A stretch of DNA of 64,000 nucleotides from Adiantum capillus-veneris (taxonomy: Eukaryota; Streptophyta; Polypodiopsida; Polypodiales; Pteridaceae), in contig CM043968.1 in NCBI GenBank assembly GCA_014529385.2, positions 28,419,513 through 28,483,512 on the forward strand. The letters run 5' to 3'. The position numbers and the translations under genes are program-made. The notes beneath the pieces are model-generated. The model saw only the letters and a program-made list of their open reading frames with translations. It searched no databases and was not told where the DNA came from. Positions within the stretch are counted from its first letter, which is position 1; each line of letters starts with the position of its first letter. Positions 32,169 to 45,334 of the stretch are shown one piece after another.

Positions 32169-35100
32169 AATTTGGTGCACGTCCTCGTTGCCACTGAAGC
32201 AGAACACAATGACATGGTAGAAAGCACGTCCATGGAAGAATGTTGAGCTGCAAAACATAAGAACAAGTCATGAGTAGCAAAGGCCAACAAGGATGAATAA
32301 AACACTAAGTACAACAAACAATCATGCGAAGTGAATTTTGCTTCTAAACGATGGGTCAATTATAGTTAAAAACTAAACAACATAAAGCAAAAGAACACCC
32401 AAATTGTCATGAAGATTAAACCACTTGAGATTTCAGTTTTAACATCAAACACAAGCATACAATTAAGACCCTAGGCTAATGCAAGTTCATAAACCTACTA
32501 GCCTAAAAACTATATGACCAATCTTAATGAAGCATCCAAGCCTATCATGTCTACGGGCTATAAAAAAGCTCCTAATCTATTAGTACAATGTCACAACTTT
32601 TTGAAGCTCATGGAAGATTGTTTTTAATATTTCCTAGAAAAAAGTACTACACAATACAAGGATACCATCCCAAGGAAAGTCTAGCTATGACTCTCGGCTC
32701 CTTGAACCCTCAAGGAGGTGTTCCAAGAATCTACTAGCCTACTAAGGTGAAAGCTAACCCCTATCAGCCCAGGGCATCGGTTTAGGGCCTTGACCAAGCG
32801 AGCCAAGGTGATTCCCCTTGCCTATCAAGTGCCAATAAGGTGCTATGCCTCACAAGACACGAATATAGCATATCAATTTCCTTTTCATTTGTCTAGTAGC
32901 ATTTTTGCTACTCTTTTTGGACACTTTTTTGCTTCATTGTTTCATTTTTTAGCACTTTTTTTATTGCTTCCATCATGAGATTTCTTATGGAAAATGGACT
33001 AAGGGACTAGAGCTTAATCATAACCCTAGGTCATGTCAGAATGAGTGGAGTATTAAGTTAATCACTAAGAGTCTAAGACTAACAAACAATGATCCTACAT
33101 TAACTTAAGGTCAAGGCCGATTACCTATGATTAGAACACATAAAACCAAAGTTCTAATGAGTTTAATATTCACAAAGCAAAGTCTTGAAACTTTGTATGC
33201 GTAGCTTTTGAAAATGAAAGAACCATAGCTTAGAAGCAAAGTCACTTAATTTAAGCATGCAAGGGGTGAAGAGATAAACAAAAAAGCATAGCATGGAAGG
33301 ATTTCACCTATTTGTGCTCTTTTGAGCATCCTTGAGCAAGAATCCACTTTAGTAAAGCCCCCTTCATTCCTTTTATTTACAATCCAAGCTTCTTGAAGCT
33401 AAGTCTAAACACAAGCTACAAAAGCCACTTATTGAAATCCAAGAAAAACACACAGAAAACATTATTGAAAACCTAATGCTAGGGTCTCAAATACCCTTCA
33501 CAACCCTTCACAAGAAGCTCAATTGTTAGTGCTAAAGCATTTATAAAAGCACATCAAGCACCAAAAGCACGCTCAATTCAAAATGTTATGTTATGGTCTT
33601 TTGAAAAGCTCAATGTTTAGTGCTCCAAATAAATTTGAACCATGCACTAAATTCATGTTCATTCACAAACCCAAAATGTTAATGCTATCTTATGGCTGTT
33701 ACACAAACATTCAAATCAAGCACTAAGGATGCAACAAACAATACCAAGCTCAAGCACAAAGTGTCTCGACCAAGCATCAATGCAAAGTTAATGTAACTCT
33801 CAAATTGAAGCTCACATGCATGCCAAGAGGAATTTTTCATTTAGTGAAAGGAGGATCTCAATTAAATCAAGCATTAAAAAGTAATGCTAAATGCAAAACT
33901 CAACAATTTTTTTTTTGGACTTCGTGCAAAGTTTTCAATCACACAATGCATGCACTCACCATCCCCACTCACATTCATGCTCTTTAACTAGCAAACATGG
34001 CATATATAGAAAATATTTTAAATGTCTACTACCCAATGTTCGGAGGAAATGCATATTGCAAGCATATACAATTTTTTTGAGCGTTTTTGTAAAATTAAAG
34101 CATGTTCTATTTTCTTGTGAGTTCCAATCAAAGTTCCTTTTCTTTCACTCAACTTTGTGATTTTGATGAGTTGGCTAAAGGAGTTTAAACACTTTACAAG
34201 CTTTAGCTAGAGAGAGGGGTGGGAACGCCTCTATAAAAGAGACTTTTGTTTTATTTGTAATCATTTTTTTAATTTTAATATTCAGCTAGTGGTGGCCTGC
34301 TGAGATCGTCACTGTGGGAGGGAGATGGGGATAGTGGATATGGGCTTTTGGTGGGTTGTGGCTGGCTGGATGAGCAAGGGGGAGGCATGAGGAGATCCGG
34401 GAAATTATGGCACGTGTGTGGCCTAGGGGTGCCCTACTTTTACTATGTGTGTGTGTGTGTGTGTGTGAATTTATGGCAGATAGGCATGGAAAATTGGTGA
34501 TGTTGTAGGCCATAATTATGAGCATAAAGGTATTGATCTCTGTGTGATTTACTGGCCTGGATCTGTAGGGGCAAGTGGGCCACGATATTCTAGCTTGTAG
34601 CGAGTAGTGGCAGGTTTGGCATAAAAAAGTGGGGCATGACTCATGAGACAAGAGAGCGTGTGTGTGTGTGTGATGTGCGAGCCAGGCAGTGAAGGGCACA
34701 CCATTGTGGGCACTAGGGATCGGGACCAGGATTGGCCTGGATTTGATTGGTGCACGACAAACCAGACAGAGATACATGAGAGTTTTTCTGTGTGTGTTTT
34801 CCTACGTGAAAGCTCCACCAAAGCAAGTGGGCCGAAGGGAGCGGGACTCCAGGGCCTAGGCATGAATTCTGAAACTCTACCAGTGTGAGACTCGAGCTGT
34901 AGCACTGTAGCTCGATTACAACCACCGTTGCCTGATTTGGTGAGGGCCCTGAGATAGCTTACAATCGTGATGCCTGATTTGGCTTTTTTTTAATAAAAAA
35001 GTTTGTGTGTGAGTTGGGTGTGCGCAGTAGCATCCTAAAGGTAAGAGAGCCCCACAATCACTGTGTGTGAGGTTAAGAGTCAACACAAAAAGCGGGTAGC

Positions 35101-37503
35101 ATGCAACCCCAAAACCTTGAGGCTGTGTATAGCTTTTGAGTCCAAGCAGGCAAGGTGTTTGAGTGATGAATCCAAGGCCAAGAAGGCGGGCAAGAAAGGC
35201 TTGGTTACACGATCAGAGGCAAAAAAAGTGGGGCACTAGATGACATTGCGCCCACTAAAGGGTTATGCCGCGGCGTATGTGTGTGTGTATGTGTTGATTA
35301 GCATGCCATCAATTGGACAAGTAGGAAGCTGCACAACACGAGAAAGGTGTATTGCATACGACAAAAATGGGCAGTGTGTGGATGCGCCAAGAACGGGTAG
35401 TGTGTATATATATATATATTTTTTAAAATCTTCCTCGAGGACATTCCCACCGACACAAGAGTAATGAAGAGGGTGTGAAGTATAATTAATGCACACAAAT
35501 TATTGGCATGCCAATTGAACAATGCAACACACAAATCAACCTCTTTTCGATAAGTTAAAACTTTTGAATTCATTCTTAACACAATTGATCATGCATACTT
35601 CACCATGTAATGAGGCATTCCATATCAAAACATAGGCTAACACCACTACATATTCAATCATTTGCTCTTCCAAATTGCTTCAACTAAAATTTATGTATGC
35701 TCATTACTCGAATTCAAGTTTGAATGTGACTCATTATTCTTTTAATTGAGCAACACAGATCTAATGGACTTCTTTTATTGCCAAGTCCAAATTTCATTAG
35801 CAATATTTGCGATATGAGTTGCTCAATTCCATTGTTTAGAATTATCCAAACCCCGTTTGACTTGTCATTTTGGTTCGCAATGTTACATGGTCATGATTAT
35901 GGAAATTTCAAATACACAAAGTTTCTTACTACATCCAATCAAACTGGCATATACTTCAATAGTAATACATATATACTTATCCCGATTGCATATTAATTGA
36001 GTATTCTACACTAATTCCCAAATGATGCACTTACGAATCTTTTGGGTCTTGCAATCATCATGACTAGTGGCGGGACAACAATCATTCATCTTTAAATTAG
36101 ATAGATAATGCCATTGCATAGGCACACACATTAATGCACTTTTACCATGTTTATCAGATGGATCCATCATTAGCATGGCAATATGCTAACATTCTACACA
36201 AGTGAGCACCAATTGAGTGATCTTTCTCAATCTTTAAAGCCAATTTGTGATCAAATATTTGGCCAATTCATCATCGTAATTGGTAAAAATACCAATTATT
36301 CATTCACATATTGGCTTGCACATGCCATTGATTGGCATACACACCCGAATTTAAACCAAAATTTTATGCAAATAATTTATCAATTTCTCATTGCAATGCT
36401 AAAATTGCACACTTGATCAAGCATAATAGAATGTATGCATGCTTAATTTCTCCAAAATTAACACTATTTGGATCCAATACACACACTCAAAAATTAAGCA
36501 CAAAAGTTAAAATTTGGCTCAATTGGCAATGTATTTAGGCTATATCTAATGATTTTATGCACATTTGATACAAATTTTATGATAAACAAGCATTTGGGTG
36601 TTCCAATTGACCATCGATCGTTGAATCGAGTGGTCTTTAATTGGGCATAACACTCAAATTTTGCCCAACTTTTTGGATAGGAATATCCAATGATGGGATT
36701 AGCCTAGCATTCACATCATTTTTATGATTGCACACTCATATGATATCAATTTTCCATTTTTTTTCCTCCTTTGGTGCATTACACACACAATGATATTCAT
36801 GCACACACATGAATTCTTGTTGCAAATCAAGCTTAATCTTGACAAACACATCATTCATTAGTCAAAATTGACCATCATTTCATTTCAAAACAATCAAATT
36901 AAGCTCTCAAAGTATGTCAATTGATTTACACATCTAATTTCAGCAATAAATTAGCAACACATTGGAATCAAATTAATCACCCAAAAATTGAATGGAGTAG
37001 GCCAATGCACTTACAATTGATTGCATCCAAGCTAAACCTTGTTCCATGTGATGATTCCACCTTGCACACACATGTGTGGCTCTCCAATTTTGGCCCAAAA
37101 AATTGATGAATTAATGGGGCCAAAAGTCAACACTCAATCAACAAATTAGGCATGGATGAGCATAAAGAAGCTTGATTAAAGTGTTGATTCCACCTCTTCT
37201 AAGGGGATTAAATATACATTACACTTCAAACATTAGCGGTTAGGTTAGTAAAGTTAGTAAAAAATTAATAAAAATTAGCATGGAATTAGTACAATTAGCA
37301 TGGAAATGAAGAAAAATTAGTAATGGTTAGTGAGAAATTAGTGAAATTGGGGGTTTAAGTATTCATAACTCAAAAATCAACTTCAATTACTCGCACACAC
37401 AATCAAATCAAACCAAAATTGAGTTATGCACACTCAAAACCAATGAAATTAGCAGTGAAATTACTCTATTTTAAACATCCTCTACTCACTACCTTAGGTT
37501 ATC
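32169..37503 (-). other. Element 5 interior, no gene seen
   Basis: 5.3 kb of mostly AT-rich sequence. The small ORFs are scattered over both strands and match nothing. A GT-rich block with several TG runs spans about 34300-35100, with (TG)n at 34445-34467; a short (TA)n lies at 35406-35420. Confidence 0.55.
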
Positions 37504-37525
37504 GATCCCCGACAGTGGCACCAAA
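37504..37525 (-). other. Element 5 primer-binding site
   Basis: The reverse strand begins TTTGGTGCCACTGTCGGGGA directly after the LTR end CCCAACA, like the TGGCGCC-type primer sites of plant gypsy elements. Confidence 0.7.
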
Positions 37526-37668
37526 TGTTGGGGTCATCATAGCATCACCTAATCACAAACCAAGACCAACAAAAGTATCAATCCATGGATCGGCAACCCG
37601 GCTAGGGCTTGGAGGCACGAACATCATTAGATGTATTAAATGAGAGGATTCAGGAGAATGCTCTTCCA
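37526..37668 (-). repeat. Element 5 partial 5' LTR (143 bp)
   Basis: Aligns with 31183-31323; the remaining 830 or so bases of the LTR are absent. The next bases are the target-like ATCTTACT. Confidence 0.7.
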
Positions 37669-37810
37669 ATCTTACTACCATGGGTCTAGCTAGATCTTGA
37701 TTTACACCCAGCTATTGCAAGAATTTTGGAAATAGAACGGATTGAGTACTACTATAGTCAATGAGGAGATTGTAATCTTTACCTTGATGTGTGGCTAGAA
37801 TCTAAATGAC
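37669..37810 (-). pseudogene. Gypsy retropepsin remnant
   Basis: The reverse strand encodes ATHQGKDYNLLIDYSSTQSV, then FPKFLQ-stop-LGVNQDLARPMVV. This is the retropepsin entry with the usual D-S-G replaced by D-Y-S, followed by the typical hydrophobic second strand. It is the upstream neighbour of the RT remnant at 31182, separated by element 5. Confidence 0.6.
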
Positions 37811-38040
37811 AAAAAATTATTCAATATCTACATAAACAGTCGCTCTCTCATCTTCTTTGACAAGATTAGAATCCCTATGGCTAGATGTGCATGTGTGTTC
37901 CTTCCTTGATCTATTCGAATGGTCCTAGATACTCCTCCTTACCCTGTATCTTGTCCACCAGGGTGTTATCTTTGGTCTACTTCAGCTATTGTCACTACCA
38001 TTAGAGGAAGTTTGAGGTCTTTTTTTTGCCTTTTAACGTT

Positions 38041-38104
<64 letters not shown>

Positions 38105-38510
38105 TCTAGGCCAATGAGAGAGGGGCTTTCATTACGGAATTTTCTTTTTAGAAATTGATTTTGATATTTAAATGAATTTTTTTCAGCCACAATCTGAGGT
38201 AATTTTCAAGTACATGGTCTTTGTACCTCAAGAAAGTCTCTTTTGTCAACCCAAAAGATTTTTTGAATCTTCTCGTGGCCTTCTTTTTCCTCCTATTCCC
38301 ACCCCTCTCTTCGTCTCACCATATCCTTCTCCCTCCTCTTCCTGTTGCCCTCTCTTTTCACCTTCATTTTCTTTGCATCCTATCCTCCTCAAATAATGGA
38401 GTACACCCGGTCTAAACTCCTTAGCACATCCATTGAATCCATCAACCCTTATGCCACATTAGATGAGCATGACCAATGGATCCTAATATCCATAACCAAG
38501 GGTCATTGGA
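37811..38510. other. Non-coding gap with GA microsatellite
   Basis: No gene. A (GA)30 run lies at 38042-38101. The rest is AT-rich with a pyrimidine-rich patch near 38280-38390. Confidence 0.6.
38042..38101. repeat. (GA)30 microsatellite
   Basis: Uninterrupted GA run. Confidence 0.97.
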
Positions 38511-39850
38511 TGTAATGGAATTGGCCTATTCAACTTGAGAGTAGCGGAAATTAATGAGAATACTTTTGAGAAATGACTTTGTGAGCATAGCGGGTGAACG
38601 TAATTGAAGATAGCAACATAATCATAGCAATTAGTTAACTTGGCATGAACAATACTTTTGCAAGAGAGAGAATTTAGAGAACATGACAACAGTTGAGGAC
38701 TAGATTTATGTGGAGCCGATCCCCCCTCCAGTAGGCATTTGTATTATGATTTCTCCCATTAAGAGAGACTTGTTACAATACATTCTTTGTGTTCCTTGTG
38801 ACCTAGGTGATGCAATGAAGATGGAAAGATTCATGCATCACAAGCATAACATAAACTTGAAGAAAGATTTAACTATCCCAAGCCTCAGTCCCAAGACCTC
38901 AAACACCTTTGAAGGTGGAGAGAGCTAGCAGGGAATGAGGGTAGGGAAGAGGAAGAAGAAACATTTCATAGGAGAAAGAATTAGTTCCTCACTTATCATA
39001 ACTCTTCTTGCTAGCATACATAATAGCATAGTAATGAAGAAGAAGGAGATGGCAAGCTTAAGCATTGAAGCATGGCTCTTGGTTGGATTTGCACTCCATA
39101 GCCAAGAGTGTTGGTGTAGGCTCTCAACCTCTACTTGCTTGGAGAAGGAGAGGGAGACCTTGCACTTTGCATAGGACACAATGAGAGTTTTTGTGAGTGT
39201 GTGTGGGTGAGTATACCCCCTAAGCAACCCCCTAGCTTTCTTGGGTCGACCCCCCCTTGTAGCTCATGCTTGAAGCTCATTGGACCCCTCCAAGCCTAGC
39301 CAATTACAAGCAGGAGGCATTACAAGCAGCAAGGGTAGCGTTGGGACAAGTATCCCCCTTTCCCCTTTGAGAGAGAGGACTTGATAAATGAAAAATCAAT
39401 TAATTAAATCTCCTAAATTATCATTGGACCCCTTGGGTGGCCAGCCAATAGGCTTCAGGCACACCATCAGGGTAACATGAGGAGGAACTTGACAAGTGTC
39501 CCTTTTGCATTCTTTGTATCATGCATGCCTAGTATAAGTGTGTGGTGTTCTCTCTCATCCCCCCTCATGTAGGGCTCACCCCCTCCTTGTAGGGATTGAA
39601 TATTTGACTTTTTGACACCTCAAGCCCCTCATGCATAGGCCCAGTTCCCACCACCATCTTGGCCCTTAAGCACTTTAAGCTTGGTTTAGGTCTCAAACTT
39701 AAGTACAACCCTAGCATCTCAAGCATGTCAAGCACCTCAAGCATATCAATCATCAAGCACCTCAATCATTAAGCACCTCAAGCACCTTAGTCATCAAGCA
39801 TGACAAGCACCTCGACTTGGGTCGGGTTCCCGCCTCAAGCTCAACCCTAG
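38511..39850 (-). repeat. Element 4 family LTR, copy B (solo)
   Basis: Starts TGTAATGGAATTGG and follows copy A (24796) with modest divergence through matching blocks such as ttttgcaagagagaga and tcatgcatcacaagcataa, to CCTCAAGCTC near 39840. There is no gag or primer site next to it, so it looks like a solo LTR. The small ORFs here are the same accidental ones as in copy A. A short tandem array of AAGCACCTCA-like units lies near 39725-39815. Confidence 0.7.
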
Positions 39851-42190
39851 CTTACCTAAGGTCAAAGGACTTTTACACACATGATTGGAGGTCTTCAATG
39901 AAGCTAACCCTAAGGTATTATGCTCCATTGGTTAGCCTTGCTCTTTGATAGACCATCTCTCATTTGGGCCCCTTTTCTATTGGCCCCGTGTTGAGATAGA
40001 TCTATAAGCACATCTCAATATCTTAACCCTTGTTCCCGTTTATTGTCCCACATTAAGTCATCAGTTTGATATGAGAAAATCATTTGGGTTGGTTAGATAT
40101 TAGTTTTTATGACATTGGATTATAATGCAACAGAGCAGAAGAAGAAAAGCCTCATCCAAAATTCCATTCTTGTGATGTTGCAAAGGAAGAGTGAAAGACT
40201 TCCGCCTTATTCCAGAGCCAAGAAGATAGTGAAGGAGGTTTTAGTGCAACATGTTTACATGCACAGGGAGCTTCATCTTCATCCCAAAAGCTCAAATCTT
40301 CCTCTGCACAGAGCTAGTTGTAAATGGTTCATATGTACACACCAAATTATTTCCACTTTGCCTTGGCTTGTTTGTAATTATCTGTTTCTTTATTTTTTGT
40401 ACATGTTTTGTACTATGCTCATCACATACCTCTATCCCTCAAGCATAGAAAAATGGTAGCCGATGGAGTGTGTCATATATATTTTGGATGTTTAGCATGG
40501 ATCCATTGGTGAAGAGATCTACAAAAGGAGAACTCATGGCTTTTTGTCATGAAAAGGGACATTTTATATGATCATTTTTATGTTCCACCAAAATCCATGA
40601 AGGATTGGGGCATTGTCTCCAAGCTTGCACTACCTAATTTTAGAAGTGAAGACTGGTCAATGGCCACTACCAAGCTCAATAACAAGTGAAAGCGATAGGG
40701 GAAAGTTCTTTTATGAGATCCAAAAATGTTAAAAGGCCAAAATGGCAAGAGAGCAGAGAAAAGTTTTAATTTTTATACCCATTATTGTATTTGTGATTTT
40801 TTTTGCAAAGGTAGATGTGAAGTGTCTAGAACAATGATGTCCATTAAAGTGCTTAAACAATTAAGATGTATTAGAAGTTGGATGAAGGTTGGGCTCAAAA
40901 GACAATGAATGGAATCCTTTGCAAATTGTAATCTGTCTACATTACCTATAAATATACGATCCATACCTAAAATGCATTATTTCATTTTTTTAAAAATAGT
41001 CGATGGCATCATATCGGGGGTGACTTGGTCTCTCTAGATCAAAACATGGATGATTTTAATGAAAACCCCATTCAAGACATTGATAGATGGAACACCTAGC
41101 AGCATTGAAGATAAGAACCAAGCGCACATTGCACCAAGTGAGGGAGGGCTCACACAGTGAGCCCTCCCTTGCATAGTGAGGAGATAGATTTGCCTACAAC
41201 TTTTTCTTTTTAGATAGCAAAAAAGAAGGTGTGTAGATAATGCTTTCTTTATTTATATCATTACTTGCTTCTTTTTGTGAGACATTTTCTTAATTTTTCT
41301 ATTTTTCAATATGGATTGCAGGTCTTGAGGAGGATTGAGAATAAATTTCTATGCCAAGAAGTGCTAGATGGAATAGTGCATCTTTTCCCTATGCTAGTAT
41401 TGTATCTAGATTGTATCAATTGTAGTAGATTGACATCTTGTATAAGATTTCCATATCAATGAAAAATATTGGTTTGGTGTATGTGAGGTCCCCAACCCCA
41501 AGGATATTGGGACGACTTGATAGATGGCCTTCCTTTATTCTCCTTTTTTGTTGACGACACCCTACTTCGTTTCCACAAAGTAGAAATATGAGTAACAAAA
41601 GAGAGGAAGTCATCTATCCATCATGTTTGTGGTTATAAAGGTTATACACCACAAGCCAGGTCAATAAATCAAGGATTCTAATGAAAGCTAACTGCTAACA
41701 TAAAGATGAAATACCATTGACATATTTAGAATCCATAAATAACACCTTTTGCCCCACGTTTAAGAGGCACAGCCGTAGTCCATAAACCATAAATATGATA
41801 TGAAACTTAGTCTAAACTAACTCAACTAATCGGACCCATAGCTTTCAGGGGTACGTATATTTGGGACTTCTAAACTTTTGGCACAATAAGTCTCTAATTT
41901 CGCTTCTCTTAATATGAGGGAGTGGAGAGTTTCTTGACTAATCGAGACCACCCATCCTTGACTGGCAACTTGAGCCAACCTCCACTTTCCACCCCACGCT
42001 CACACTTTTTAGTTTGTTTTCTAATTACTACCACACTCTTTTACATATACAAATAGTGTTCCTTAATTAATTCCAGACATAGGTTCTTTTATATAGCCCT
42101 TCAAACAATACCAAAACAATTCAAACAATGCCTAATGAAGACAGTCCTATAATTCAACAAAAATAACTTTTATAATTTCTCATGAGTTGC
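39851..42190. other. Non-coding gap
   Basis: Scattered ORFs of 60-116 codons (for example 40109-40459, +) show no family resemblance. A perfect 13 bp hairpin lies at 41141-41169. Otherwise nothing. Confidence 0.5.
41141..41169. repeat. Perfect 13 bp hairpin
   Basis: AGGGAGGGCTCAC, loop ACA, then the exact reverse complement. Confidence 0.85.
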
Positions 42191-42192
42191 CG

Positions 42193-42395
42193 CTACCCGC
42201 GAACTTTCTCTGTCTAACCAATAGAGCCTTTGCAAAGGATTTTTTTTCTAATCGTGAATTGTGTAACCTTCCCAACTCGCTAACCGCGATGCATCTTGCT
42301 AACCGCCAGGCATCCCGCTACCCGCGAGGAATAAAAGAGAGCCAATAACCTTAGCTTAATCTCTACTAACCGTGGAATCATCTCACTACCCGCGA
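42193..42395 (+). repeat. Cluster of CTACCCGCGA-like motifs
   Basis: Six copies of CTAMCCGYGR-like decamers lie near 42193, 42280, 42299, 42318, 42366 and 42386, irregularly spaced. Confidence 0.6.
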
Positions 42396-42563
42396 GGAAC
42401 AAAATATATTCTTTTAATAATTCTTCTCTTTACATGATTCTTCAAACATGATCAACCAGCTCTTCATATCAACCAGTAATAATAACTTATCAAATAATAA
42501 CAATTTATCAAAAAGCAGTAACAATTCAACAGTGACAATTTATCAAATAGTTCTTTCACTAAT

Positions 42564-42872
42564 CTATGAAAACATATGCTTGTTTCTTATGATAGAATCA
42601 CATTTCTTGGACTGTTCAAGAGATTTCCTATACTTGACTTCACAGGCCAACATGAATAGCAATGCAGAATTATAAATTTGTCTTACCGGATTAGCAAAAT
42701 GTTCAATTACGTCCCATGCTCGAGGTTGGATGGCTTGAACTTCTTGTGAAGTCAATACCTCCGCTTGAGTTATGATTGGAGTAGATGATACCTTCTTTTG
42801 CATCTTCCTTGGAGGTGGAACGACATGAGCATCCTTCGAGCTTCGAGTCACTCACTTCGGGGCCATCATATC
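42564..42872 (-). pseudogene. Possible gene 5' end, unknown protein
   Basis: The reverse-strand ATG near 42872 starts MAPK, then TGA, then an open frame of about 95 residues to 42564 (VVPPPRKMQKK, then WDVIEHFANP and CEVKYRKSLEQ). No family recognised. It is of interest because a textbook plant promoter and CT-rich leader sit directly upstream (see 43071). The TGA could come from CGA. The ORF may be a first exon whose splice site I cannot place, a truncated gene, or a coincidence. No downstream exon was recognised to the left. Confidence 0.3.
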
Positions 42873-43070
42873 GCGAAAGAGAAGGGGGAAAGAGAAAGAG
42901 AACTCAAGAATCCAAAGGGAAACACGACGATGGTAGAGATGGAGATGGAGATGGAGATAGGTTGAGGGTGAGAAGTTGAGGGAAAGAAGGTAACTCCGAC
43001 GTTATGGCAAGAGAGCTTTCTCTTCTGAGAACTTATGTGTGTGTGTCTTGAAAGTGAAGGGAGAGGGGTC

Positions 43071-43078
43071 TTTATATA
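43071..43078 (-). promoter_or_regulatory. TATA box of the possible gene
   Basis: The reverse strand reads TATATAAA, followed within 30-40 bases by a pyrimidine-rich leader with a CTCCATCTCCATCTCCATCT run (near 42940) and the ATG about 200 bases downstream, the usual plant arrangement. Confidence 0.4.
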
Positions 43079-43080
43079 GG

Positions 43081-45073
43081 CTCTCACGGCCAAAATCACA
43101 AGCTAAGAATAGAGAAAAGCAAAGAGAAACAAGTTCGTGCACGTTCGCGGCTGTATTATATATATATATATATTTTTTAGGACACGGATTTCGATGCACG
43201 ATTTCAAGTCTCCAAGTTTAGAAGAAGCTTGGCATCCAAGAAAATAAGCTCTAAACTTGACGACTCCTCTCTCTAAAAATACTCCTCCTTTCCTAAAATT
43301 ACTCTCTCTTTCCTAAAATTGCTCTTTCTTTCTTAAGGTCAACTCTTATCTCTAGATACAGTTTTGAGGCTTAGGTTTCCCATATCAACCTATTGTTTTC
43401 AAGTGAATAAGGGTCATAATTAATAGTTATAGAGTTCGATTTTTGATCCAATCGTTCCATTAGAATGCTCTTTCACTTAATAAAATGTATAACTTAAATA
43501 TTTGCAAAGTAAATGAAATAATTTTATTAAAAAATGTTGGGTATATTATAGTGTAAATGTCTTATCTTGTTGGTTTCCTTTTCCATTTGTTTGGTGTAGA
43601 TGTCTCATCTTGTTCGTTTCCATTTTCATTTGTTTGGTGGAAATGTCTTATTTTGTTTGATGCCACTGGCATGCCCTCAATATTGTATTTTTTGGGTATA
43701 TTCAAAACAAAAAGTACCTTCTTGCCTTCACAATACTATAAATAGATAGCTCAACACGGTTTAGGGTTGTCACCCTTACAATGACCAATATGGGTAAGGA
43801 TTTTGGATCCTCTTCCTCATTCCTATGAGCAAGAAGGAGAATAAAAAAGAGAGAAAAGCCCATGAATAGGAGAATGTAGAGGCTGAGGTAGAAGAGAAGG
43901 AAGAGGTAGACTCTTGACCAGTTTTCATTATCTACACTTACTTGAAAAAACTTCGGCCATGGTTGCTCCTCTTTGGCCTGTGTTTAGTTTTTTCTAAGGC
44001 TCTTTATGGGGCCAATAGGCTCCTTTGCCTTCTTCTCTTCCTTTGGAACCTCCTCTGCCTTGGACTTCTCTTCATCTACCTTTCCTCTTTTGTGTGGAGA
44101 TGCCTTGCTATCTGTGGTGCCTAGCCTCTCTTCCTTTGACTTCTTTGGCCCTTTGGGGATTTGGTGCTGCTCTATGGGTAGTGGCATCTAGAAACTAACC
44201 ATATACTAATCAACTTTCTCCTTACCCACCAAACATGGTTGTGGGTGTAACAATTCCTATTGATATGGTCAAGAATGATGAATGTGTTAGCTCTCAAAAA
44301 GAACATTTCAAGTAGAATCTTTATTTATATGGTCACATGCTTACCCTAATATTATTTTTTGGGTTGCAATAGGTGTATTCAACCAATAAATTTACATTTG
44401 TTATCAATTTATATACACATGAGAAAGACTCCTCCTATAAGGGGGGCTACACAAGCACAAGGGGAAGCATAAATGCATTGTTTAAAAATGTATTTACTTA
44501 CAACCTACCAGGACCATACCTTCACATTTAATAACTGCATGTCATCCATGAGATTTGTAATGGGAGGACATTGCTCAATTGTCTCTATCAGCCTTGAGGT
44601 AGCCCTATTTACAAAGATCTAAAGCATTGTTTTAACCAAACATAAATGCATTGAAATTGGTAGCACTAGCTAAAGTATTGGACAATTACACTTACAACCT
44701 ATCCATTCCGTGGTGAACATCAAGAGAGTTCAATCTGAAACATGTTTTAGCAGTGATATCAATTGCAATAGGACTACAATGTGAGTTGTAAAGGACCAAT
44801 GGACATTGCCAAAAGCCTCAAAGATGATCCCTCACATTGAGCTAGGGTTGTAGAAAAACATACCTCTCATGGTAAGGGCAGAGACGGAGCTCACAAGTTT
44901 CAAAATCAATATTGGCTAGCCAATTTCCTATGTCAGAATCGGTTCTCAAAAAGTGAGAGATGGTTGGATCAACCACCTTCACTTTATGTTGGACATCTAA
45001 CTTATAATCATGCATCTTTAATCTACTAATAATTGTGCCATTGAACCAATCCTTCCACAAAAATAAAAGCTAA
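43081..45073. other. Non-coding gap
   Basis: Contains (TA)n at 43156-43173 and, on the reverse strand, a 67-codon Lys/Glu/Pro-rich ORF (43984-44187) with no recognisable family. Nothing else supported. Confidence 0.5.
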
Positions 45074-45334
45074 TTGCACCTGAAAGCAAGAAACTTGATT
45101 CTGCATAGTAGAAATTCTCTCTTTATGATAGTGTCTGCTTTGAAATTGTGGAGACATTATTTGCATGGGACTCAATTCAAGATTGTTTTTTACCATAAAA
45201 GTATAAAATGGTTTACACAACAAACCAAATTGAAGGATCAAAAGGCTAGGTGGGTTGAGATTCTTCACGAATATGATGCTAAGCTCTTGTATCATAAAGA
45301 ATACAATGTAGTGGAATCCAAAAGGAAATCTTGA
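45074..45334 (+). pseudogene. Lone gypsy RNase H fragment
   Basis: About 80 open codons give the gypsy RNase H pattern: SALKLWRHYLHGTQFKI, then HKSIKWFTQ, then RWVEILHEYDAKLLYHK with a NVV-type end where ADALSR is usual. The HKSLKY-type and RW.E.L..YD motifs are diagnostic. There is no RT or integrase on either side. It is an orphan fragment of yet another gypsy insertion. Confidence 0.75.

Larger units (their letters stand above)
31183..37668 (-). mobile_element. Element 5: non-coding LTR element in reverse orientation
   Basis: The left end (31183) and the LTR start at 37526 both read TGTTGGGG and align for about 141 bases. On the reverse strand the order is partial 5' LTR (37668-37526), primer site (37525-37504), about 5.3 kb interior without recognisable genes, polypurine tract (32168-32157), full 3' LTR (32156-31183). 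The 9-mer AATCTTACT lies two bases outside the left end, and ATCTTACT lies directly outside the right end. The flanks belong to one gypsy pol remnant (protease on the right, RT on the left), which shows it inserted there. The size and lack of genes fit a large retrotransposon derivative. Confidence 0.65.

Noticed and set aside
34286-34905. Overlapping His/Thr/Pro-rich ORFs
   Set aside because: Arise from TG-repeat sequence in the non-coding interior of element 5; no domain seen.
38172-38415. Phe/Ser/Pro-rich ORFs
   Set aside because: Translation of a pyrimidine-rich patch.
41141-41169. Hairpin as a transcription terminator
   Set aside because: Bacterial-type terminators do not apply in plant nuclear DNA and no gene ends there; kept only as an inverted repeat.
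44842-45295. Reverse ORFs opposite the RNase H fragment
   Set aside because: The forward RNase H reading has diagnostic motifs; the reverse ones have none.
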